Position numbers and translations under genes: made by a program
Notes under the pieces: model-generated
Seen by the model: only the letters and a program-made list of their open reading frames with translations
What the model was told of the DNA's origin: nothing
Databases searched by the model: none
Shown here: one piece after another, positions 1 to 5,297 of the stretch
Layout of the letters: every line of letters begins with the position of its first letter
Numbering within the stretch: the stretch's first letter is position 1
Source of the DNA: Dehalococcoidales bacterium
GTDB lineage: Bacteria; Chloroflexota; Dehalococcoidia; Dehalococcoidales; UBA3254
NCBI GenBank assembly: GCA_028718465.1
Contig: JAQULX010000240.1
Span: forward strand, 1-5,297
Reading direction: 5' to 3'
Length of the DNA: 5,297 bases

Positions 1-708
1 TATATTCCTTACAAGAGCAAAACGGGCAACAAAAACCGACTCCGGTGTACGGAATATTTGTTCCGGAGTTCCCACCTGTTTTAGCCGCCCTTCACCAATA
101 ACCGCTACCCGGTCACCCAAAGCCATCGCTTCCTGGAAATCATGGGTAACGTGAACTATGGTATTTTTTAGGGCCCCGTGCAAATTTTGCAGTTCCTCCT
201 GGACTTCTTCCCGTGTCTCGGGGTCCAGTGCACTGAGAGGCTCATCCAGCAACAATACCTGCGGGCTGGTACTCAATGCTCTTGCCAACGATACTTTTTG
301 CCGTTCGCCTCCACTCAAAGTTTCGGGGCGGCGGTCTAACAAATTCGCGATATCCAGCAGTTCAGTCAGCCAGTTAAGAACACCGCGCATTTCCTTAACT
401 GACTTCCGGCGCATTTTTAAGCCAAAAAGAATATTCTCACTTACTGATAGATGAGGGAATAAAGCATGGTCCTGATATACCAGGCTTACTTCCCGTTTCT
501 CAGGTTTGAGATTGGAAATGTTTTTCCCGTTAAGCCAGATACTGCCGCTTTTTACCGGATTCAAACCGGCAATAGACTCCAGGAGGACTGTTTTTCCGGC
601 GCCAGTAGGACCCAGAATCATGAAATATTCGTGGTCATCGATAGTCAGATTCAACTCTTTCAAGGTAAAGCTGCCTACTACCACATGGAGGTTGTCAAGA
701 TGGATCAT
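1..708 (-). CDS. wtpC: Tungstate/molybdate ABC transporter ATPase, WtpC-like (3' end cut by window edge)
   Basis: This is the ATP-hydrolysing subunit that drives oxyanion import from the cytoplasmic face. I translated 236 residues; the frame runs open through base 1, so the C-terminus, including any TOBE/molybdate-binding domain, is outside the window. All ABC motifs are present in order: Walker A GPTGAGKT (33-40), Q-loop YQD (78-80), signature LSGGERQ (131-137), Walker B VLLLDEP (151-157), D-loop SALD (159-162) and H-loop THD (188-190). The start is an ATG at 706-708. It is preceded by a strong Shine-Dalgarno and overlaps the permease stop as ATGA, which implies translational coupling. Residues near the cut (TPEQIFRTPESVFVARF) match the ModC/WtpC/PotA class of importers. 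The ATPase alone cannot separate tungstate, molybdate or sulfate; the Wtp label comes from the adjacent permease and binding protein. Confidence 0.93.
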   Translation of the reverse strand, partial: MIHLDNLHVVVGSFTLKELNLTIDDHEYFMILGPTGAGKTVLLESIAGLNPVKSGSIWLNGKNISNLKPEKREVSLVYQDHALFPHLSVSENILFGLKMRRKSVKEMRGVLNWLTELLDIANLLDRRPETLSGGERQKVSLARALSTSPQVLLLDEPLSALDPETREEVQEELQNLHGALKNTIVHVTHDFQEAMALGDRVAVIGEGRLKQVGTPEQIFRTPESVFVARFALVRNI

Positions 709-1469
709 CTTTTACCTCCTCGGTAAGCCAGCCAGCGTAAAGCGATAAAGGCCAGTACACAGACCATTATGAGCAAAGCCGCCACCGGTTGAGAATAGCT
801 CAAGCCCAACGTCTGAAATCTCTCATAAATCAACGTTGGGGCCGTCATCGGATAATAGGTTAAGATAATCACCGCGCCGAACTCGCTTATTCCACGAGCC
901 CACATCATGATATTACCAGCCAGAATACTCCGCCAGGCTAAAGGCAAGGTTATATGGAAAAAAGACTGCCAGGCAGAAGCCCCCAGGCTGCGTGATACCT
1001 TTTCCAGGCGAACATCTACTTTGTTAAAACCTTCTTTGGCAGAATTTATCAGGAAGGGAACACTGACGAAAAGCATGGCAATCACAATTCCCGCCAGAGA
1101 ATCGACAAATGAAATACCGATATTATTAAAGGCTTTACCAAAAAGGAAATTACGTCCGAAAACAAACAACAAAGCGATCCCGGCTGCCGTATGAGGTACC
1201 ACCACGGGAATATCGATTATGCCTTCCAGCACCCGTTTTCCCGGGAAATTATATCGGGACAGTAAATAGGCCAGGGGTACTCCCAAAATACAACCCGCCA
1301 GGGTTGCTATCAAGGCGGCATAAAGAGTAAGCCAGATGGAGCTTAATACCTGTGTATCGGTTAAGGTATCCCAGAGTATAGCAGGATCAGAGCCGAAAAT
1401 CATTTTGCCAAGCGGTATAGCAATGAAGAGTGTAATAATAAGGCCGAGAAAACCGAAGGCCAGCGTCAT
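705..1469 (-). CDS. wtpB: Tungstate/molybdate ABC transporter permease, WtpB-like
   Basis: This is the membrane subunit forming the oxyanion channel together with the binding protein and the ATPase. From the ATG at 1467-1469 it has 254 residues, a normal length for WtpB/ModB permeases. Six hydrophobic segments lie near residues 4-24, 45-70, 80-105, 122-142, 180-205 and 225-247. The cytoplasmic EAA-type coupling loop lies at about 156-176 (EKVSRSLGASAWQSFFHITLP region), where the ATPase docks. The stretch at 195-217 (SEFGAV, YYPMTAPTLIYERF) is what I recognise as WtpB-type rather than sulfate CysT/W. The stop TGA overlaps the ATPase ATG by four bases. The start is weak: no Shine-Dalgarno lies at a useful distance (the nearest GGAG is 18 bases upstream), and the frame is open for 38 codons further upstream, so a longer N-terminus is possible. 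Confidence 0.9.
   Translation of the reverse strand: MTLAFGFLGLIITLFIAIPLGKMIFGSDPAILWDTLTDTQVLSSIWLTLYAALIATLAGCILGVPLAYLLSRYNFPGKRVLEGIIDIPVVVPHTAAGIALLFVFGRNFLFGKAFNNIGISFVDSLAGIVIAMLFVSVPFLINSAKEGFNKVDVRLEKVSRSLGASAWQSFFHITLPLAWRSILAGNIMMWARGISEFGAVIILTYYPMTAPTLIYERFQTLGLSYSQPVAALLIMVCVLAFIALRWLAYRGGKR
709..721 (-). promoter_or_regulatory. Ribosome binding site of the ATPase gene inside the permease gene
   Basis: On the minus strand GAGGAGGT (714-721) is followed by a 5-base spacer and the ATG at 706-708. The same bases encode the Arg-Gly-Gly tail of the permease, so the permease C-terminus and the ATPase Shine-Dalgarno share sequence. This decides the ATPase start. Confidence 0.9.
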
Positions 1470-1583
1470 TCTATTAGCGGATAACCACTCCAGTATTATA
1501 AACAGGCTTCGCTTGCGCTGCTTTTCCGGTATTCCTGCTTTGTTTAAAACAGAGCTATTTATTTGAACATACTCCTCAATTTG
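1470..1583 (-). other. Open frame upstream of the permease ATG; possible N-terminal extension or untranslated spacer
   Basis: The wtpA stop (1559-1561) and the permease ATG are separated by 89 bases. In the permease frame this stretch stays open back to a TGA at 1584-1586. It would encode a basic segment (PEKQRKRSLFIILEWLSANR) just before the first membrane span. No ATG, GTG or TTG occurs in that frame here. A GAGGAG (1572-1577) sits 9 bases before an in-frame ATA at 1560-1562, and the nearer ATG at 1568-1570 belongs to the wtpA frame. The sequence cannot decide between a non-canonical start, a start-codon mutation or a plain spacer. No terminator or convincing promoter is visible. Confidence 0.4.
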
Positions 1584-2635
1584 TCAGGCAGCCTGGTGAT
1601 ATTATCGCATGCGGCCGGGACTAAGGAAGGCTGAAAATGCTTATCCAGGATTGTACGTCCTTCTTTCTCCAGTAAATACTTGATAAAGGCCGCAGCTTCC
1701 TGTGGATGTCTGGCATTATTAGGGACGGTCACACCGTATACAATCGGCGTGCCCGGAAACTGTGGATTCACACTGGCAAAACGCTGAAATTCCATGGCAA
1801 CCCGTACCTGGTGATAGGTATCGAAATAATCCTGGGAGCTCAAATCTACAGCTTCTGGCAGGGGAAGGAAATGAAAGCCATGCTGGCGGGCTACGCTTTC
1901 ATATTCAAAAGAATAATCAACATCTCCCGACTCCAGTAAAGCCAGTACCTGCAAGCTGTAGGACCGCAGGACAATCCTGTCTTGAGCCGGTTTTAATAAC
2001 TCCGGAACAATAATGGTAGTCAAGCCGTCTGCTTTCTCAATTTTCAATCCGACAACGAACCCGTCCCCAATCATCCGGTCGGTAAGCAGCTGGTCCTCAT
2101 AATAAATTTCGGCCAGCCGCATTAACATCAACGCTCTATAACCCAAAGAATCAATTCGCGGGTCTGAGAGCCCAATGGTAACATCCGGCCGGGACATGAT
2201 CTCAAACCAGTTTTCATCGGAAATCTCAACTGCGTACCGGCTCTGCCCGGTATAGGCAATACCCATGGCATTGGTAGAAAAATCAATGCACCAGTCGGCA
2301 TAATTACCGTTTTTATCCTTCATTGGAGTGTCGTACATCAACAAACGGATGAGCTGGCTATCAGCTACAGTTGCCACATCCACATCCTCCCCCAGTTCGG
2401 TGACTGCCCGGATGACCTGTATGCTCCCATGGCCTTCGATTATTACATCAATTTCAGGACTCCCCCGCTCATATTGCTTCTCGATTTCTAAAAAAGGCAG
2501 GATCAGGCTATCGGCACAATAAACCCTTAGCTGGACTCGCTGGGAGTTCTCCAGGCTACAAGACGGGAAAAGCCCGGAACCGGCAATAATGGCGATAATT
2601 ACTGGTAATATCGAACAGAATCTTTTCACTCGCAT
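1559..2635 (-). CDS. wtpA: Tungstate/molybdate-binding lipoprotein, WtpA-like substrate-binding protein
   Basis: This is the extracytoplasmic receptor that captures tungstate or molybdate and hands it to the permease; 358 residues. The N-terminus has basic residues, a hydrophobic core and FPSC, giving a probable lipid-modified Cys26; the lipobox is imperfect. Mature-protein motifs match the WtpA/archaeal ModA family: SLILPFLEIE (43-52), GHGSIQVIRAV (68-78), YADWCIDFSTNAMGIAYT (112-129), DSLGYRAL (162-169), FEYESVARQHG (243-253) and PIVYGVTVPNNA (297-308). In that family an Asp and a Glu from the DxxGYR and FEY motifs coordinate the metal octahedrally; here they would be Asp162 and Glu244. This is inferred by motif position. 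The usual Gly before SL is Asp42. The ATG lies 13 bases after the preceding stop. The Shine-Dalgarno is weak (AAGGTG, 14 bases away), so translation is probably coupled to the upstream gene. Confidence 0.92.
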   Translation of the reverse strand: MRVKRFCSILPVIIAIIAGSGLFPSCSLENSQRVQLRVYCADSLILPFLEIEKQYERGSPEIDVIIEGHGSIQVIRAVTELGEDVDVATVADSQLIRLLMYDTPMKDKNGNYADWCIDFSTNAMGIAYTGQSRYAVEISDENWFEIMSRPDVTIGLSDPRIDSLGYRALMLMRLAEIYYEDQLLTDRMIGDGFVVGLKIEKADGLTTIIVPELLKPAQDRIVLRSYSLQVLALLESGDVDYSFEYESVARQHGFHFLPLPEAVDLSSQDYFDTYHQVRVAMEFQRFASVNPQFPGTPIVYGVTVPNNARHPQEAAAFIKYLLEKEGRTILDKHFQPSLVPAACDNITRLPDKLRSMFK

Positions 2636-2648
2636 GACAGTAATTTAA

Positions 2649-4109
2649 TCACCTTGCAGCCTTCTGAATTTTCAATACCTCAATCTGGTTGACCCACTTC
2701 ACCCAGTTATTGCCTTCAGTTAAAAGGCCATCAGTGCCCACAATAGCAATTCTCAGAGGCTTGCCATCGTTCTGGGGAACCCTTTTTCCGTCCTGTTGGT
2801 ACATCAATATAGCCTTTAGTTCTCCATGGGGGGTCTCTTTCAATGTCCGGGTATCATATGTGATAAGTTCACCCATAACCTGATCATAATCAAATACCGT
2901 TGAATAACCGTCTGAGGCTGAGATCATGACAATATCCGAAGGAGTGATTCCTCCTACTAACTGGCAAATGTCACTCAATAATACGCCTTTAGCTTTGTAA
3001 GGTCCATATACCACGCCTACAGTGCTGAAGAACCCTCCACTTCCGGTATAAGAAGGTAAACTGCGAATGTCTTTCATGCTTAATACCTTCTGCTGCCCAT
3101 CAGCGCCGGTTAAAGTTAACTTCCAGGTATTCTCGATGGGGTCCTGCTGGGATCGAACCCCAAATACCACCGCCACAACTATTAAGATTATGGCTGCCAG
3201 AAACACAGAACCGGTTTTGAAATTGAACCTGTGGAATCTTGAAAGCAGGAAGATGCCCGCTGCTACCAATAAGATGCCGATTACCCCCAGCGCTATTGGC
3301 ATAAAGGGAAAGGACGGGCCGGCTAAGGTGTCGCTATCGGAATGGGAAGGAGGATAATTGGCGGTAGTGTAATCTATTTTAAGCCCGGAAGGAATGCCGT
3401 TGGAATAGATCCGTACTTCCGCGATCCATTTTCCGGAAAGACCGTTAGTGCTGGGAAATTGTCCGTCATAAAAATGCTGGTACTTTTCCTGGGGCAAGGC
3501 TAATTTCATATCGGAGTTGCCGAAGACAAATTTACCTTCCGAGTTGGGGACTTCAGTCATAAAAACCATCTGGATCGAGGAATGATAAGCATTGTTGCCC
3601 GGGTATCCCACGCCATAAGATTCACCTTCCTGGGAATCTTCACCATTGTACCAGGAAAGAATAATATCCCCTTGAATATCCAGAGGCTGATATATGCTAT
3701 TATAGGCAAACTCGCAATGCCAGCCGTCGACAGAAACGAACATTATTTCATCACCCGGGCTCATGCCACCTATCAGATCGCACAAATCCTTTACCGCGGT
3801 GCCTTTAACAGCCCCTTTATCTTTCAGGTTGTTAATCTCCTGAGGGTCCCACATATCACCCTCAAAGATAGGGCCTTGATGATAGTAATGAGTCTTGCCG
3901 TCACCCTGGACCGGCAGCATCTGCTGCATCCACTCATAGCTAACCGTTTTTTCTTCCAGGATGGTGACTCCATCCTCGGCATACTTCACAATATGGATAT
4001 TAGAGGTCGCTCCGGCAGCCTGAACTGGAACAATCAAAAAAAACTGCGTTACCAGAATTATAAATACGGCCGCTAAGACAGGAATTAGCTTTCTTGATCT
4101 TTTAAACAA
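2649..4109 (-). CDS. Membrane-anchored protein with two SUOX/molybdopterin-oxidoreductase-like domains
   Basis: I assign 486 residues from a TTG at 4107-4109, chosen because AAAGGAG lies 7 bases upstream and the product then begins with a clean signal peptide (MFKRSRK, hydrophobic core 8-29, cleavage likely after VQA at 29-31). Domain 1 spans about 38-238. Two membrane spans follow at about 270-289 and 301-318, joined by a short basic loop (SRFHRFNFKTG), so both domains should face outside. Domain 2, about 328-481, resembles the Oxidored_molyb/SUOX fold, with a KGVLLSDI core, a SASDGYSTVF strand, GKPLRIAIVG and a terminal WVKWVNQIEVL. Domains 1 and 2 share the core KGxxxxD(L/I)CxLxGG. No cysteine stands where sulfite-oxidase-type proteins ligate molybdenum, so catalysis is unproven. 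It lies 13 bases before wtpA in an apparent operon. A tungsto- or molybdo-cofactor-binding or metal-related role is inferred from this context. From memory, similar proteins occur in methanogens and syntrophs. Confidence 0.82.
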   Translation of the reverse strand: MFKRSRKLIPVLAAVFIILVTQFFLIVPVQAAGATSNIHIVKYAEDGVTILEEKTVSYEWMQQMLPVQGDGKTHYYHQGPIFEGDMWDPQEINNLKDKGAVKGTAVKDLCDLIGGMSPGDEIMFVSVDGWHCEFAYNSIYQPLDIQGDIILSWYNGEDSQEGESYGVGYPGNNAYHSSIQMVFMTEVPNSEGKFVFGNSDMKLALPQEKYQHFYDGQFPSTNGLSGKWIAEVRIYSNGIPSGLKIDYTTANYPPSHSDSDTLAGPSFPFMPIALGVIGILLVAAGIFLLSRFHRFNFKTGSVFLAAIILIVVAVVFGVRSQQDPIENTWKLTLTGADGQQKVLSMKDIRSLPSYTGSGGFFSTVGVVYGPYKAKGVLLSDICQLVGGITPSDIVMISASDGYSTVFDYDQVMGELITYDTRTLKETPHGELKAILMYQQDGKRVPQNDGKPLRIAIVGTDGLLTEGNNWVKWVNQIEVLKIQKAAR

Positions 4110-4116
4110 TTCTGCG

Positions 4117-4123
4117 CTCCTTT
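4117..4123 (-). promoter_or_regulatory. Ribosome binding site deciding a TTG start
   Basis: AAAGGAG on the minus strand is 7 bases upstream of the TTG at 4107-4109. An upstream in-frame TTG at 4155-4157 has no comparable site, and using it would add 16 residues in front of the signal peptide. Confidence 0.85.
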
Positions 4124-4178
4124 CAACAAAAAAGAAAAGTTTGCCGGTATGAATCAAGCAAAAACGGAGTTCCGATGC

Positions 4179-4207
4179 AATATAACAGAGACATTTCAGG
4201 ACAACTT
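4179..4207 (-). promoter_or_regulatory. Possible promoter of the two-domain protein/wtpABC operon
   Basis: In the 97-base gap after the phosphoesterase stop, the minus strand holds TGTTATATT (4179-4187), a good extended -10 element. The hexamer 17 bases upstream (AAGTTG, 4202-4207) is a poor -35, while the better TTGTCC (4199-4204) is spaced by only 14. Transcription would begin near 4172, leaving a leader of about 60 bases with no recognisable riboswitch. The call rests mainly on the -10 element and its position. Confidence 0.35.
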
Positions 4208-5297
4208 TACCAGGTTTGTCCCCAGTGTAAGCCTAATACCACTACATCTCCGATGTCAATAATTCCATCACTGTTGAGGTCCTGAGGAATCCAGCCTTGG
4301 GTGCCGGTTTCTCCCCAACGCAGACCTAATACCACCACATCCCCGATATCGCAAACCTTATCCCCGTTAAGGTCCCAATCCGGCTGGGTTATCACTGTAT
4401 GGGTCAAGGTAAAGCTGTCATAAACCGTTCCGGGAGGATATACTGTCACAACCTGCGTACCGTCAGTGGAAACGTCAGCTACCCGCATGATCTGTACTGA
4501 GGCCGTACCTGCTTCGGGATCTATCGTAACCTTAGCATAGGCCAGACTATGCTCCAGGCTGTTCTGATAGCCGGTATATTTTGTTTCACTGAGGACCCCT
4601 GGTGGGCCTCCCCCAGTCCCCATCACAAGATAGTGGATTCCGCTTTCCAGGTAATGCTCATAAGCGTGGATATGGCCGTTCCAGACCGCATCTACTCCAT
4701 GCTCTATCAGTATGTCTTCCCAGAGCGATTGCAGGTTCAGCCAGCCTCCAAAGTGGCTTGCGTCAGAGGTGTACATCGGGTGATGAAAGGCTACAAATTT
4801 CCAGGCCTTATCACTATTTAAATCATTATCCAGCCAGATAGTTTCCGCAGAGGTGTCAGCAATGGAGTTTGTGTCAAGTACCGTAAAATGAGCGTCCGAG
4901 CAATCAAAGGAATAATATTCCGGCAAACCAAAGTTTTCGTAATACAGAGGGCTATTATTCTCATGGTTGCCCAGCAGGGGGTACACAGTAGTATTAGCCA
5001 TTAGCTCGCGACCAACATCAAAGTAGCGGTCCCAGTTAGTCAAGTCACTGCCGTTATTCACCTGGTCGCCCAGGCTCAGGACAAAAGCTACATCCGGTTC
5101 GGCGGCTACCGCATCGGCCACCAGCTTATATCTTTCATACTGGCTGAAAGTCGGCAACTGGTCCTGGGTATCACCGTAGACAACGAAAGTGAAAGGGCCG
5201 GAGAGCGGGAAAGTACGGAAATGATATTCTTCGGTAGCAGTGTCTCCATAAACCAGGCGATAATGATAAATGGTGTCCGGTTCCAGACCGGAGAGCG
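4207..5297 (-). CDS. Secreted metallophosphoesterase with C-terminal dockerin (5' end cut by window edge)
   Basis: This is a calcineurin-like, probably extracellular phosphohydrolase; 362 residues are visible and the N-terminus, including any signal peptide, lies beyond the right edge. Residues 1-30 (LSGLEPDTIYHYRL, then EEYHFRTFP) look like the end of a fibronectin III-like domain, as in purple acid phosphatase-type proteins. The catalytic domain carries GDTQ (41-44), GDQV (76-79), GNHE (109-112), FHHP (170-173) and GHIHAYEH (207-214), which supply the expected two-metal ligands. The Tyr of the GDxxY motif of true purple acid phosphatases is Asn80 here, so I do not call it purple. Residues 306-359 form a type I-like dockerin with two calcium loops. 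The frame continues upstream of the TTG at 5155-5157 without a stop, and the first catalytic motif lies upstream of it, so that TTG is internal. The substrate is unknown. Confidence 0.9.
   Translation of the reverse strand, partial: LSGLEPDTIYHYRLVYGDTATEEYHFRTFPLSGPFTFVVYGDTQDQLPTFSQYERYKLVADAVAAEPDVAFVLSLGDQVNNGSDLTNWDRYFDVGRELMANTTVYPLLGNHENNSPLYYENFGLPEYYSFDCSDAHFTVLDTNSIADTSAETIWLDNDLNSDKAWKFVAFHHPMYTSDASHFGGWLNLQSLWEDILIEHGVDAVWNGHIHAYEHYLESGIHYLVMGTGGGPPGVLSETKYTGYQNSLEHSLAYAKVTIDPEAGTASVQIMRVADVSTDGTQVVTVYPPGTVYDSFTLTHTVITQPDWDLNGDKVCDIGDVVVLGLRWGETGTQGWIPQDLNSDGIIDIGDVVVLGLHWGQTW
4232..4374 (-). repeat. Duplicated dockerin calcium-binding repeats
   Basis: Two 50-base copies (4232-4281 and 4325-4374) lie 93 bases apart, a 31-residue period, and agree at 37 of 50 positions by direct comparison. 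They encode DLNGDKVCDIGDVVVLGL and DLNSDGIIDIGDVVVLGL. Each loop shows the dockerin ligand pattern D-x-N-x-D-x3-D-x2-D. Dockerins bind cohesin domains on scaffoldins or cell-surface proteins, so the enzyme is probably tethered. No cohesin is seen in this window. Confidence 0.92.

Noticed and set aside
158..748. Overlapping plus-strand open frames opposite the ATPase gene
   Set aside because: The minus strand here encodes every ABC ATPase motif in one uninterrupted frame; the plus-strand products are serine- and arginine-rich with no features.
3582..4076. Open frame of 164 codons on the plus strand
   Set aside because: It lies wholly antisense to the two-domain membrane protein, has no recognisable domain, and the minus-strand product has clear family motifs and a signal peptide.
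4110..4157. Upstream TTG start that would give a 502-residue two-domain protein
   Set aside because: It has no ribosome binding site, and the TTG at 4107-4109 has AAAGGAG at ideal spacing and starts directly with a normal signal peptide.
4160..4174. Hairpin followed by T-run after the phosphoesterase (CGG-AACT-CCG-TTTTT on the minus strand)
   Set aside because: The stem is only three base pairs, too weak for an intrinsic terminator, and it lies downstream of the possible promoter start point.
4110..4206. Molybdenum/tungsten-cofactor riboswitch in the operon leader
   Set aside because: The leader would be only about 60 bases, and no extended helices of the known Moco RNA type are visible.
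5155..5157. TTG as the start of the phosphoesterase
   Set aside because: The frame continues upstream to the window edge, and the first metal-binding motif GDTQ (5164-5175) lies upstream of this TTG.

Overview
All supported genes in this 5.3 kb window lie on the minus strand, so transcription runs from the right edge to the left edge. In transcription order they are: the C-terminal part of a secreted, dockerin-bearing metallophosphoesterase (4207-5297, cut by the right edge); a membrane-anchored protein with two related SUOX/molybdopterin-oxidoreductase-like extracytoplasmic domains (2649-4109); and a tungstate/molybdate ABC transporter in the canonical order substrate-binding lipoprotein (1559-2635), permease (705-1469) and ATPase (1-708, cut by the left edge).

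The last four genes look like one operon. The two-domain protein and the binding protein are 13 bases apart. The binding protein is followed by the permease, whose start is uncertain. The permease stop overlaps the ATPase start in an ATGA. The transporter resembles the WtpABC family more than classical ModABC: the binding protein has the WtpA-type DxxGYRAL and FEY(E/K)SVAxQHG signatures, and the permease has the SEFGAVxILxYYPMTAPxLIYERF segment. The two-domain protein is probably exported as part of the same metal-supply operon. Its second domain looks like a reduced SUOX fold without an evident molybdenum-ligand cysteine, so its function is open. It is the most interesting object here.

The organism is most likely an anaerobic bacterium, possibly a clostridial Firmicute. 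Reasons are the strong Shine-Dalgarno sequences, a TTG start with a good ribosome binding site, the lipoprotein-type binding protein, a dockerin on a secreted enzyme and the tungstate transporter. This is inference. WtpABC and dockerin-like repeats also occur in archaea, and no rRNA or housekeeping marker is present. There is no mobile element, CRISPR array or RNA gene that I can support. No gene-free stretch exceeds about 100 bases.
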